Assembly: GCA_020086605.1 (NCBI GenBank)
Contig: JACBWW010000021.1
Location: 8,221,330 to 8,285,329 of the forward strand
Length of the DNA: 64,000 bases
Direction of reading: 5' to 3'
Origin: Lanius collurio
Lineage: Eukaryota; Chordata; Aves; Passeriformes; Laniidae
Below the pieces are notes generated by a model, which was not told the origin of the DNA, made no database searches, and saw nothing but the letters and a program-made list of their open reading frames with translations. Positions within the stretch are counted from its first letter, which is position 1; each line of letters starts with the position of its first letter. Positions 39,483 to 53,100 of the stretch are shown here, one piece after another. Position numbers and translations under genes: made by a program.

Positions 39483-39521
39483 TCTCTCTCTCTCTTCCCC
39501 ACCCCCCCCACCCCCTTCCTT
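39483..39521 (+). repeat. Pyrimidine tract, (CT)n followed by C runs
   Basis: A run of CT dinucleotides followed by C-rich tracts begins 12 bases inside CILP intron 1. The strand bias (all pyrimidine on +) is strong. It may be length-variable. Confidence 0.8.
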
Positions 39522-41215
39522 CCCAATCAGCTGCAAATCCCTGAACCAGCAGCTGACAAGCCCTCGTCTCGCCCGCGGATCTCAGCTCGGCTGGCGGCTC
39601 CGTGGTGAGAGGACGGAACTCTCCTTAAGTGGGGTTTCAGTGGCTTTTTAGGTAAGAGAAAAAAACCCAACCCAATCCTGCTGTTTTTCTTTCCGTGGCA
39701 GATAGTGGTTATAATTCTGCTGTGCTAAGGCAGCTTAATTAACTGTGGCTGTGACTGAAGGTGAGGTGGAAATTAATTAATGGGCAGATGACAGGCACAG
39801 AGGCTGAAAAAAACATCGATAGGGATGCAGTTCCCTGAGTCCCGCTCCTCCCTTCCTCGTCCCAGCTAATGGGCTTGGGGAAGGGTTACGGGACAACCGG
39901 CGCGGGGATTTGGGGGCCTTTGCTCACGTGGGGCTGTTTGATCTCCTGCGGCTCTGTCCCACGCTAGCTTCCCCAGCCCCCTGCTGCCAAGATCCAGCCA
40001 CTTGACCACCCCCCTTTTCTAGCATTGCGTGTCTGGGTACAGAGGGATGTATCCCAAACCCAGTGTTGAACAAGTTGCAGTCAGCTCCAGAACTAGTTGC
40101 CAAGTGGGAAACAGGATTAATTTTTTCCTGGTTATTGTCTGGCTGTGAGTTCACGACCCCACCATAAGCCCACAAAACACTGCTCATGTGTTGCTTGTTA
40201 TTTTTGCTTCACTGGGATTTGCTGAGCCATAATCAAAATATTTCCTAGTCCCACATTCCCTGGTCTCTGAGGGGATGGTTAGTACCACTTACAAATAACA
40301 GAGTGTTCTCACCCCTGGCAGCTCTTTGTCAGCCCCATTTTATGGGTAAACTGAGGTAACAAACAGCTGGGGCAATATTCTCCCCTCCTCCCCATTCATC
40401 AATTTCGGGTGCATAAAGTAAAGCACCTGGAATTCCAGCTGGTGTCACTAGGGATAACAACAGATCCATGGGCACATTCAGAAATAAAATACCCAAATGC
40501 TTGAAGCTCTAGGGCAAAGGGTCTTACTGAAAACAAAATGTGAAGTGGCTGAGCTGGTGAAGACCAACACAAAGCCTCAGTCCCACATCTGTGCCTGTGG
40601 GAAAATGAAAATATTGAGCTTCTTGCTACATTTGCAGGGAAATACTTGGCTTGTGCATGGGGTTTTCCACTTCCAGAGGTGCTCAGGAGCCTTCCCTCTC
40701 CTCACACTCTAGGATATACTGGGCTAAGATTCTATCATCATAGTATGCCCAGTTTGCAGGCACAGGGATGGAGGCATGGAGATGTCCCTGCTCCTGTGGG
40801 GAGCAGACCTGGGTGCTGGGGGGCCTTGCAGAGCTGCACGGGCTGTGAGAGATCCCTGCAGAAGTATTTAAGCTGTTCCAAGGCATGTTAAGGAGATGCT
40901 GTTACAAAGCAGTGCTCTGCAGAATAGATTTGGGCTCAGATGTGATGGTGAGAAGCAGGGGGAATGCGAGCACAGATGTGGAGCCCCTGCTGCTCCCCAC
41001 TGGGGGAGTAGACGAGATGCTGCTGGGGGTGGGTGAGAGGGGATAAAAGTGGCCCCGTGGCATGTTTTGGAGTGGTTCAGCCTGGGAGAAGCTCCCTGAA
41101 AGCAGCAGGACATGAGTAAGCCTCGACACAGTTGGGCTTGTCTCTGCAGGACTGGGGAAGGCGTGGGACGGCTGCGGAAACTCCAGGAAGCCCCTGGTCA
41201 CCTCTGGAGACAGCA

Positions 41216-44200
41216 ATGGTCACCATGAACACCTGGAGCCTCCTCCTCCTCTTGGGAGCCACGTCCATTTTAGGTGAAGGTTAAACGTTTCCATTCTGGT
41301 CACTGTGCTGTCCCCTGCCCACGCCACTGCAGGCATGTCTGTTGGCAGCCACTGAGCCAGCACACACAGCCTGACATCGATGCTGGGTGCTGGGCTGGGT
41401 CACTGTGGCGTTTGCCCAGCCAGACAACTTCCACACAAGGACTGGCTCCCATCCAGCCCCCAGAGTTCAAGCAAAGCCTGTCTGCGAGTCAGTGAGCCTC
41501 TGGTTGACCAGGGATGAGCTCCCTGGCCTACTGGTCATCCTGGGACCATCCCTGCCTGCTGTCCCTGAGACCCCATAGAGTCCAGTCTGCACCCACAGGA
41601 GCTGGGCACAGGGCTGGGGCTCAGCTCCCCAGTTTATATGGGACCAGTCCCAGCAAGCACCACAGGAACCAGCCATGGCCATTAGCTCCCCTCAGGCACA
41701 CAGGTGGCCAGCAAGTGCAGAAACCAGTTCTTGCCCCATAGGGACAACCAACATTATCCACCTTGGATTCATTTCTCCTTGTACATGGAGAGGCAGGAGA
41801 TATTTTATCTCTCCAGCTATAAAAAGATTAATCAATCTGAGCTGTTCCAACACAGGAAGTACGAAAATGTTCTTCTTCAGTGATAAGGGAAATAGAAAAT
41901 TTGTATCATACCCGAGCTGCAGTGATGCTGTGGGACATCTCCGTTGTGTCCTTCTCTTGGCATCTCCTGCACTGCATCCTACAGGAGCTCTAACCAGCCA
42001 CAGTCCAACGGGCAAGCTGTAATTTTGAACCTAAGGATGCTCAGTTTCTTGAATCTAATTTATCCTTTCATTTACTGACCCTTAGGACAAAGGATTCTGA
42101 AACCAGCCCTCAGCAGGGTCCAGATAGGACCGAAAACCTTCAGCCCGCTGGTAATGCTCAGTGTGGAGAGTAAGTTAATTCCCACCTTGGTTGGATTTTC
42201 CTCGCTGGACAATTTTTCCAACAATTCACAACTAACCAATATTATTTGAATAGAAGAGGACATTTAGGGTTAGAATCACTGTGATTCTATGATTTAGGCA
42301 ATGGAATAAATGTTAATCATCCGCGACCCCCTGTAGGGTTTTGGCTATTGCTGACACACGCTGTTGGCTCCTCTCCTGGAAAGGGGAAGGTCAACGTGTG
42401 AGCACAGCCCCAGCTCCTGCGGGAGGCACGCGCAGGCTGGGAGGGTGAGAAGAGCCCAGGGATGGGCCAGCGCATGCTCTGACCTGCCTTTACCCTGCCC
42501 AGCCTGTCTCCACACCCTGGGCAGTTTTGTGACACCATTCCTTTAGAATCAAAGCCTATGGGGAATAATTAACCTGCAGAGCCCACTCTGTTCACTAATC
42601 CCCAGGAGATGCCCCAGCCTCTCATCTTTACTGCCTATGGCTCAGGATTTAAATTACAGCAGGCACTGAAAGGGCTGGCTGAGATTTTCCCAGCCATTTG
42701 CCCAGCTCCCAGCAGCACTCTTAGCCAGTGGGAAGAATCAAAGCCCTGAAATCACAGACACTGCATTCCCCTGAACTTGCTGAGAGGTATTTTTACGAAA
42801 ACTACCAGTAAAATAGTTTTCCCCTCAAAGTGGATGGCACAAGGCAGGGATGCTGGGGCTGGCTCCCTGGCTTGCAAACCCTGCCTGAATCACCCCTCTG
42901 CCCACAGGTACAAGGAGCAGCTCTCGCCAGGGAGACCCAACCTTCACCTACATCAGACGCAGTACGTTCCTGCCAGCCGGTACCATTGGGTAGCCCTGTC
43001 CCTTCCCATGTCCCCACCAATGCTCAACCCCCTCAGCTTCTCCCTCATCCTCTACTTTCTGCTTTTTCTGCTGTCAAAACACTACCCAGAGCCATATAAT
43101 GCCCTTTTCCTCAACAGGATTCCCCTCCTCATTTCCTATCATCACCAGCCCTGCAGATTAAAGCAGCTGATCCCAAACAAACTTAGGATCTTGCTGAGAT
43201 CCCAGTTTAATATGCTGCACATTAAATTTTTGCTGGGGGCAAGCACAAATAGGCATTTCTCCACAGGATGTGACCACCCCAAGCCCACCTCCTCCTGCAT
43301 GCCTCAAATTGCTAAATAATAAGTCATGGATGCACTACTTGGAATGCTGAACCAGAGATGCCAATGTGCCAGCACATTAAAAACCTTGCCTGTCTAAGCC
43401 AAGTGCTCACTCCAAGCCAGAAATGACATTCCCATATCTGCTCTCATTTAAAGGGTCTTTTCCACCCACCTGCTTTTATACGCCAGGATAATTTCCAACC
43501 ATCCATTCACAATTTGAACAGTTCAGCTCTGTGTCTGTCTGCCTTTCTAGGAAACAAATCCACCTGCTCTATTACAAATTGGGTGGAAGAATAGGTATGG
43601 GAGATGACATAGCAGACATCTCCAAGAAACTTCATTTTCAGAAACTTTAGTCACTAGCACATCCTCATAAGCATTATTAGAATACTGTCATTTTAAAAAA
43701 AGCACAGACCACAGACTTGGAGTGGATCTCATCCATTCAAAGTAGCTTAAATTAATAACATCTAGTACCCCAGTTAAAGAAATTCCTTTAAAAATCTAAC
43801 CTCATATTAAACTCTGAATGTGTTTTGCAAATTTTCTCTGTTTTACCAATCAGCTGGCTCCCGACATGATCAGTCTGCTCGGTAGCATCTTAAGCTTCTG
43901 GTTTGCACACAGTAAAAGCGGTGCTCACAACAGGACACATGCTGCCCCTATAGAAAACATATGTTGAAATTTGGCTAAAGATATTCAACATGATCATACC
44001 AACAATTTTACCCTTTTTTAATAACTATTTAACCACTTCTTTTTTTTTTTTACTATCTAACCACATTTGAAATGGACAAGTGTTGCCCCTCAAACAACAT
44101 TTAAATGAGAATGTGTGTTTGATTTCCTTAAGCCAAAGTTATTCAACACTAAGCATAAGCTGCCTGCACTTTGCTCCTCTTGGGTTTATCTTCATCATCC

Positions 44201-47200
44201 TAAGTTTGGCAGCCTGCAGGGAATTAAATCAGAAGCCTTCAGATGCCTTCTCATGCTTTAATTCCCAGCTCCCTGAACATGCTTTGAGTTTGTTTAATCC
44301 ATGTGGTGCGTAATACCCAAATGTATAGTCTGAGCTCTATAGAAGCTGCTAAAATCCAACTGCCCATTTTTGGACAGCTGTATGTGTAATGTGCATCTCA
44401 GTAACACACCACTGATGTTATTCAAGGTCCACTGGTGCAAGATTCAAAAAGGTTTTTGTCTCCATGGTCGAAATGGAGCGAGTGCTCAGCAAAGTGTGGC
44501 CAAACCGGGGTGCAGAAGCGTACCAGATCCTGCCTAGCTGAGCGCCTCTGGGGCGTGCACTGTAATGAAGCAACTGAGGAAGGGCGGCTCTGCATTGGAC
44601 ATGTTTGCTCAGGTGCTCCTATACCCTCACTTATGGGCAGGGGAGGATGTCCTGGTCTCACAACTGCACAGGTGTTTTACTCTCTTTGCTGTCATTTTAC
44701 CATCTTTTTCTCCTTTGCCAGAATTTAGTGATTCCTGAGCAGGGCTGGAGAGTACAAAGAGCAGAGCAGGAGGAGTTTACAGCCAAACAGAAAGACAACA
44801 GGGACTCACAATATCTTGGGGATATAGAAAAAATCTCATTAATCTTGTTATACCAGCAGCTCTCAAGGTGGAGTCAGTAACTGCAGACAGCTGCCTCCGT
44901 GCTACCTCCAGGAAAGAGATGATTTGGGAATAACAAATTGCCATAGTCCCTGCTGAAGGAGCTTGTAATTAATGATATTATTCTTACAATCCCCTTTTAA
45001 CCAAGCGATTCTGAAAACATTCTGAAAATGTGTTTTGCGCAGAAAAATTGTTTCAGGTTTTCCCTGATTTCTTACATTCATTTTCATCTTTGAAAAATCA
45101 AGCAGCTGCTGTACAGGGATGCTCTGTGATTGTAAAAGGAATGACCTAAGCCTTGGGAAAAGACATATTATTATTTAGGATTAATCACTATAGGTAAATG
45201 AGTACAGAATAGCATTTGGGAGACCAATTGTTAAATTCATCAGATAATGCTCACAATTACCCCACATCCTGCCCAAGCCAGGATACTATTGAATAAGGGG
45301 AGAGAGCTTTTGGGACAGACCAAAATCACAACTTCTGGTAACAGAAACCTAGAAAGTTTACGACATTGAATTTGTAATTTTGCCAGGGTTGAGCTAAGAG
45401 TTCACATGCTGATCTGGATTCAAATTTCCCTGAAATTCAGCCCTTTGGGGAAGGTAAATAACAGTTCCTAGCTGTAATTATATCCACGTGGCTGCTTTCT
45501 ACTAATTGTCAGGTTCAAAATGACATCGTCCCTGCCATTCTAATGCACAGCTGTGGATAATCAGGAAAAAATATGTTTTGGATACAATTTGCTCCTTATG
45601 CAGTATTTGCCTTATTGCATCTAAATTAAAAGCAGACGCCAGAATGTGCTGTGAGTGTTGGGGGGACTTGGGGCTGGTTTTTGATCTGTCTGCTTCTCCC
45701 CCAGCCTGCAACATCACCTGCCCCATGGGCCGTGTCAATGCCGACTGTGACACCTGCATGTGTGAGGATGCCACCCTGCACGGGAAGGTGTCTCTTGAGG
45801 ATGGGTCACCTGCTGCCGATGCCCGGGTCTACCTGCAAACCAAGAAACTCAAGCTGTTGACAACAGCTGATAACAGAGGCATGTTTAGGATCCCAGGAGT
45901 TTGTCCTGATGGGAAAAACACCCTAAAAATAAAGAAAGCCAAATATGCAACAGCAACTGTCACTGTGCCTGAGAGCAACCGGAGAAACCTGGCGATCCAA
46001 GTGCAACTGCACCGATCAGGTAGCCCCAAAGAGGGGGGATGCAGGAAGCTTTATGCAGGCATCAGAAATAACTGTGGTTTTATGGGAAGAAGAGTAATGA
46101 GATGAACTTTTCCTTTTCCTGCAGGCAAACCCTATGTTTTTAGGAGCCCCGAGAACAAAGCCAGGCGAGTGGGACAGAGTGTGTCATTCTGCTGCGATGC
46201 CCAAGGGAGCCCAGCCCCTGACCGCTACCTCTGGTAAGGAGCTTGATTTCGACCTGCCAAAAGTCGTAGCTGTCCCATGGGTGCCAGTTTTATCTCCTTA
46301 TCATCTCCATAAATGGGGGGGTTTAGCTATAAAACAGTTAAATACTCTGAGAACTGATGGCTGCAAGTGATGGCATCCTCACAATGGCACAACAATGTCA
46401 TCTGCTGAGGGATTCACTGGAAAAACACAAAGAAAGAGTTCAAAAACCTTATCAGACACAACTGGCAGCTCTGCCTGCCTGCCAGCTGGCCAGCAGCCAC
46501 ACCTCAGTATTGCCAAGCAGGAGGGGAAAATTTTTTAGGTGATGTCACCTAGCCAAACCAGGGAAACTGAGGCAGGAAATCTGGCAAAATCCGCATAGTA
46601 GGATGCAGGATTAAGCCATCACTGTGCTCCAGCCAGACTGTCACACTCTTTCTCCTTAACTGCACCTGGCAGGTACCACAATGGCTCACTACTGGATCCC
46701 TCCTTGTACAAATATAAAAACAACCTGATTCTGAAGAACCTGAACAGAGGACAGTCAGGAGAGTATTTCTGCAAGGCCAGCAGTGCTGGGGGGTCGGCGA
46801 AGTCCCAAGTTGCCAAGCTGGCTGTCATAGGTAAGAGAATATGTGCCTGATGCTCTCCAAGCAGCTGGGGAGCTATTGGTGTGCAAGAACCAGAAACTGT
46901 GATACATCTGGTAAAGAAAAGCCACAGGAAAAATACTTGAGGTTTATATCATTCATATAAGCAGATAAGCTTGAGTGAGCTGGTTATGAACCAGACGCTC
47001 CTTACAAACCAGAGCTCTGGATTGCAGGTGACCTACCAAGCTCAACCTGCTGTCAGGAGATTTCTCACTGTACTTGCTGCCTGACATGGGAATATTTCTG
47101 CTTGTTTAGGGTTGTTTTTAAAATCTTAGGATACATTTCAGTCTTGACATAGTCAAAAAGCCAGGCAGCAGCAGAATATCTAGCTGAGGGTGCGTTGGAT

Positions 47201-49791
47201 GGCTATAGTGGATAAGCAGGAGCTGGGATGCTCCTACAAACAGCTCTAAATCAGGGTCCTAAAGCTAAACCTGAGCTGCTTGCTTCACTGAAATGAGTTA
47301 ACCAGCTAACAAAATCCTGCACAAACCTCACTGTTTTTAGAAGCAATGTTTAGCTCTGAGGTTTCAGACAACATGGTGACGACTGTACAATTATTTCATG
47401 CTGCTCATTAAGAAATCCTATTCAACAGGAAGACAAGAGGCAGCCTGTGACCCCCAACCCCAAAGCCACCTCATCCAACTTCCTCATGATTGCTTCCAAA
47501 AAGCAACAAACTCCTTCTACTATGACGTGGGCAAGTGCCCAGCAAAGACCTGTGTGGGGAAGCTGGACAAGGGACTTCGGTGTAAGGACAATGTCTCCTA
47601 CTGCTGTGGGGTATCCAAGATGGAAACCAGGGACATCTCCTGCGACGGCTACACACTCCCCACTAAAGTCATCGTCGAATGTGGCTGCAAAATATGCACC
47701 GAAACCAAAATAATGGTTCGAGGCAGAGCCACAGCAGCAGATAATGGTGAGCCACTGAGATTTGGCCACATCTACATGGGAAACAAGAGAGTGAGTATGA
47801 CTGGCTACAAGGGAACCTTCTCCATCCACATCCCAGCAGATATGGAGAGACTGGTTCTAACTTTTGTGGATCGACTGCAGAAGTTTGTGAACACAACAAA
47901 AGTTCTGCCCTTCAAGGAAAATGGAGGTGCTGTATTTCATGAGATCAAGCTACTAAGAAAGAAAGCCCCTGTTACACTGGAATCCACTGAAACCAATGTG
48001 ATTTCTTTGGGGGAAATGGAAGAAGATGATCCAATTGCTGAATTAGAAATTCCTCCCAATGCATTTTACAGGAAAAATGGAGAGGTCTACAATGGCAAAG
48101 TGAAAGCCAGTGTGACATTTTTGGACCCGAGAAACATCACCACAGCCCCTGTGACACAGAGTGACCTGAACTTTGTAGATGAGGAAGGAGATGTATTTCC
48201 ACTCCGCACGTATGGCATGTTTTCTGTGGACTTCACTGATGAACAGGGTACTGAGTCCCTCAATGCAGAAGAGGTGAAGGTTCATTTGGATGCTGCTCAG
48301 GTCAAGATGCCAGAGCACCTGCAAGAGATGAAGCTTTGGTCCCTAAACCCAGAGACAGGCTTATGGGAGGAAGAAGGGGACTTCAACATTGAAAAAAGCT
48401 CACGGCGCAAAAGGGAGGAGAGAACTTTTTTAGTTGGGAACATGGAGATCAAAGAGAGGCGGCTCTTTAACCTGGATGTCCCTGAGAGCAGACGATGCTA
48501 TGTCAAAGTCCGAGCCTACAGAAGCGAGAGATTTCTGCAAAGCGAGCAGATCCAAGGAGTTGTAATTTCTATTATAAACATGGAGCCAGAACCAGGGTTC
48601 TCCTCCAACCCCAGAGCATGGGGCCGTTTTGACAGTGTAGTCACTGGTCCTAATGGTGCTTGTGTGCCCGCTTTCTGTGACGAGCAAAACCCCGAGGCCT
48701 ACGGAGCTTATATCTTGGCGAGCATGGGGGGTGAAGAGCTCGAAGCTGTGCCCTCTGCTCCCAAACTCAACCCTGCTGCTATTGGGGTCCCACAGCCATA
48801 CCTCAACAAGCTCAACTACAGGAGGACAGACCATGAGGACTCCAGTGTTAAGAAAACAGCATTCAGCATTAACATGGCCAAGCCAAGTCCTAATTCTCCA
48901 GAAGAGAACAACGGCCCTATTTATGCCTACGAAAACCTCAGTGAATGTGAAGAAGCTCCACACAGCGCTGCTCACTTCAGGTTTTATAGGATAGAAGGAG
49001 ACCGGTACGACTACAACACTGTTCCCTTCAGTGAAGATGACCTCATGAGCTGGACTGATGACTACCTGGCATGGTGGCCCAAGCCCATGGAATTTAGGGC
49101 CTGCTACATTAAAGTAAAAATAAATGGACCCCAGGAGGTGAACGTAAGATCTCGTAACATGGGTGGGACGCACCCACGCACCATTGGCAAACTCTATGGC
49201 ATCAGGGATGTCCGCAGCATCCGTGATCCCCAGCAGCGGGACGTGTCAGCAGCCTGCCTGGAGTTCAAGTGCAGCGGAATGCTCTTTGACCAGGACCGCG
49301 TGGACCGCACACTTGTCAAAGTGGTCCCACAAGGCAACTGCCGTCGAGTGAGTGTCAACAGCATGCTCCATGAATACCTGGTGAACCACCTCCCCATGGC
49401 TACCAACAATGACACCAGCGAGTACACAATGCTGGCACCTCTTGACCCGCTGGGACACAACTATGGCATCTATACAGTCACTGACCAAGACCCGAGGATC
49501 GCCAAGGAAATCGCCCTGGGCAGGTGTTTCGACGGCACATCTGATGGCACCTCCAGAACCATGAAGAGCGATGTCGGCGTTGGGTTGACTTTCACTTGTT
49601 CAGAGAGAAGCGCAGCAGAGCAAAGCATCTTCCAGTCTCAGAGGAACTTGGGCCAGCAATCTCCAAGGAACTCAGGCCAGCAATCTATCCTGGTTCTGCC
49701 AGGGCAGAGCCCTGTGTACCAGAGGCCGCCAGCAAGCCGCCGAAACAACCAAGCCAGGATCCCGATGAGAGGTCAACGTCCCACCTACTAG
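41216..49791 (+). CDS. CILP: CILP, cartilage intermediate layer protein 1 (7 coding exons, 1090 aa)
   Basis: Coding exons are 41216-41273, 42086-42169, 44427-44612, 45705-46019, 46125-46233, 46673-46830 and 47429-49791. All introns are GT-AG, and the 3273 bases stay in frame. The order is: signal peptide (1-20, Leu-rich core), short linker, thrombospondin type-1 repeat (59-110, 'SPWSKWSECSAKCGQTGVQ'), Cys-rich link and a carboxypeptidase-regulatory-like beta-sandwich (111-214), an Ig-like domain (215-303), then one 2.36-kb exon for the conserved C-terminal part. That part holds a furin-type site RRKR|E at 629-633, matching the known cleavage of CILP into two chains. The secreted matrix protein binds and dampens TGF-beta1 in cartilage (family knowledge). 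The start ATG has G at -3 and +4. Human CILP is 1184 aa; much of the shortfall is the WxxW domain between linker and TSP1, whose exon I cannot find in the 2.26-kb intron 42170-44426. The TSP1 exon donor (TCAG|GTGCTC) is weak. Confidence 0.95.
42170..44426 (+). other. CILP intron where the WxxW exon would be expected; none found
   Basis: The flanking exons join in the same phase (1-1) that the WxxW exon would need. I looked for a Trp-Phe-Asn type opening and the Cys-rich end of the domain in all forward frames and saw none. The intron has no N gap. It contains a CR1-like tail scrap near 42268-42294 and poly-T near 44039. Confidence 0.6.
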
Positions 49792-50164
49792 AGCTGTATA
49801 GGAGCATTGCTAAAGTCACTCACACTCAATTAAATATAATTTGAAAGTAACATCAACCTCCTAAATTACATAACTGAAAGCTGGTAGGTGTCATTATTTA
49901 TGAGACATAATTAAAGTGCCATTTTTTTTCCCCTCAGAAAGGAAAGACATAAGGTGAGAAGTGGGGGCCAGCAGAAGTAGTGAGTTTGTGTCTTACTAAA
50001 TGCATCCATAAAAATCTTTCTGCCTGACATTAAACAGCTTCATGTGATAGCCTAAAGGGAAGACTAAACACATGATTCAATTAAGTCATGTACATAAAAC
50101 ATACTTCATTTCTGCATCTGCAGACTTTGCCAGCCCAAGTACCTGTACAGTAGTTGGTAAAATG

Positions 50165-50170
50165 AATAAA
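50165..50170 (+). terminator. Likely CILP poly(A) signal AATAAA
   Basis: Canonical AATAAA about 375 bases after the CILP stop, followed within 60-80 bases by T-rich sequence. Weaker variants (ATTAAA types) occur earlier. Confidence 0.55.
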
Positions 50171-53100
50171 CTGATTTCTTCATACTGAATTCAACTGCAA
50201 GGTTTCGTACTTGAAATGTAAGTATTTTATTTATTTCTAGCTTGTTTTAGAATGATTGTATTCAAGCTAAACTACTGGCAGCTGCAATTCTAAGAACTCA
50301 CAAGCTCAATAGCACACAGAAGCCATGTGGATTTGTTGGCTCCACGTGGACATAGCTAGAGTTTTCTCTTGCTTCTTGCATTATTTGACAAGAAAATCCA
50401 TGCTCTCTGATAGTGTAGGCTAATAAAAAAAGTAATTTTGTAACTTTGATAATGTGTGTCACTTTTGTGTTTGAAATGCCCAAGTAAACAAACCACATGT
50501 ACGGCTGAGTAAAGGATAGCCTGCAGGATTTCCCCTTTCTGTTCATAAACAGATCACAGTTTTATCAGTGTGAGACTGATCCTGGATATGGGTGAGGGGT
50601 TCTCCTGCAGGTGCAGGGTTTGGCCATGGCATGCTGCAGTCAGGAAATCTCTCCCCAGCCTGTGGACCATTGCTGAATGGTGCTGGGAGAATCAGAGCAG
50701 CAGGTCTGGGCAGGGATGAATTAAGGAGTGGCACAAGATGGAGGTGAAAAAGAGGGCCGGGAACGCGTGCTTTAGGGATGATAGAAACCCAGGCAACATA
50801 GAGCAGTGCTGGGTGGAGACAGGGACAGGCTTCCCTCCACACTCAGAAGCAGGGAGCAGAAGGAGCTGGCAAGAAGCTGCTCTTAGCTGAAGGTACATTT
50901 GGCCACAGGTGGGGTCAGTGATGCCTCTCCAAATGACCTATTAAGTTGTCCTTTCAAGCCCCCACCCTTTCTAGACTGAAATCAAGGACCTCACAGCACA
51001 GATGTGTTTTACAGGCAAACACTGGCAATACATTTTTGGGATGCAGACAGGCCAGCAAGGCTCTGACACCAAAATTCCCACTGAGAGAGCTAAAGGTGCG
51101 CAGTGCTATTGGATGCAAACTGGAATTCAAAACACGTGCTCCAGCATGGATTTCCCTCTCCTGCCCCATCCCCTTCTGTGGATATGAAGCCAGTTCTAGG
51201 CTGCCATACCGACAGCCCATCAAGGGCATAGGGAATCTTTCAATAGCATTTAGCAAGCTTCAGAACTGGTCTTAGGTCTGATACACAGCAGTCTGAATTA
51301 TGCTTTGAGATAAAAAAAAGCGCCCTTAATAATCCACTTTTTAATGCAAATTGACAGTTATCAAAGAAAAGCAGAAAAGGAAGAGCTGTGGAATACCCTG
51401 GCACATCCTCTTCATACCAATGAATTTAGACTCTGTGTGTTTTCTTTTGTGTCTAGTCTGCTGCAAGGGCTTGGCAGAAGTTGGAGCCAAGGCAGCCAGT
51501 GGGGAGCATTAGCTTGGACCTTCCCACAGAGCTCTTGCTTGGCTTGTGCAGAGAAATGTCTCTTCCCTCTGCTCCCCTCCTCCTCTGCAAACAGACAGCC
51601 AAATCCCCAACTTAGTTTCATCACTTTGAGAGTGAAGTAACACAAATTACTTCCACAGACTAACCCAAGAGATAAATGGATGAAAGCAGGCTCAGGATCC
51701 AATCCCTGTGCTGCATATGGGCTTGCCAGTCAAACACAGCAGAGTACAGGGCTCTTCCTTCTGGGGAGAAATGTGTTTTAATAGCACTGAAATGGTCACG
51801 GCCCTACAGCTTGGAACAGCCAGAAGCTCTCCAAGTTTCCCCAAACTGTCCCCCTCTGCAGCTTAGTGCTGACTTGGAGGAACAAACTAATCTGTGCACT
51901 GACTGAGTCCCTGAGCTCTCCCAGGAGGCTGCTGGCAGAGTGTGTTGGATACAGAGCAAGACAGAGGTTTCAAACACGGGTGCTTAAGCACTACCAACAG
52001 AAAACAACCTTGACATAACCACCACTCAGTGCTAACACTTCACCACTACTGATGAGCCACCATCCCAATACATTAAGAAAAGTTTACATAGGAGCAAAGT
52101 TACAGCAGGTCCTGGCATCTGCTACTCAAACAAATTTTATGCTACAGTTCAACGTCAGTTCTGACTCCTCCAGTTCTGTTTATGGTCAGTGTATGGCAGT
52201 GTCCCTTCTGCAACCTGAAACCTAATCCATACTCCCACGTATCAAGAGAGAATCAGCTGGAGGAATGTGGGAAGGCTGGGACTCAGCTCCTCCCTCAGCC
52301 TTTGGACCACCAACCTTGAGGAACAGGCAGAAGAAGGAGACACAGCTCCTAAACATCAGGTTTGTGAGTAATGGCAAAGCATTGCCCATTAAGGTCACTC
52401 AGTTTCCAATCCTCAGATAAATCCAGTGACCTATCCCTCCTGTTTTTAAGGGAAACTACTGTTTCCCAGAAGCTATCAGGATGTTAACAGATAGGCTAAA
52501 CAAAAGGAGAGATATTCTTGTCTAGCCTCAAGCAGCCTGGGGGATTTTGCAAAAAATTTCATAAAAAGGATCAAGTACTCCCCTGATTAGTTACTTACAC
52601 TTTCTGTTTATTTGTCATGTATTCGGAAAACCAGAATAAAGAGGTTTCCTAGGAAGCAGGGGGAGTAGTAAGGTTGCAGAACATGAAACAGATGCATCTA
52701 ATTGTGAGTCACCAGCATCCTAGGAAATATCACTCCCTCTATTAACATTTATTTGAAATCCATGATGAAATCATTCCTATCCAACACCAGAGCCATTCTA
52801 GTGCCCAAAGATTTTGCAGTTCTGCCAGTAATTTGGTCCCAGTGATGTTAAATCGAGCTATAGTAGACAGTGGATTTGTGAATACCTCTGTTGCTTTCCC
52901 TCTCTCCTCTGAGAGGAGGACAACTGTTTTATTTTGCTAAGATCCCTTTCCAATGGCCAGGATAGCTGTACTCAACCTCAACAGTGGTACTGGGGATTAA
53001 ATCACTGTGTCTGTGTTCCAGAGTCAACCCTGACATACTATTCCACACCTCATCAGTGAATGCCCCATTTTTGTTTCGTCTGTTCTGCAAAAATAATCAG

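Noticed and set aside
42268..42294. Palindrome-like agaatcactgtgattctatg
   Set aside because: Probably a scrap of CR1 tail; too short to call as a feature.
42777..43319. A 180-codon forward open frame inside the CILP intron that lacks the WxxW exon
   Set aside because: Its residues show none of the WxxW domain's Trp or Cys pattern and it has no fitting splice sites.
43551..43594. Good acceptor (tttctag) followed by a 44-base segment and a GTATGG donor in the same CILP intron
   Set aside because: In the phase required by the flanking exons it reaches a stop codon and does not resemble the missing domain.
48430..49173. 247-codon open frame antisense to the last CILP exon
   Set aside because: Shadow of the strongly conserved CILP coding strand.
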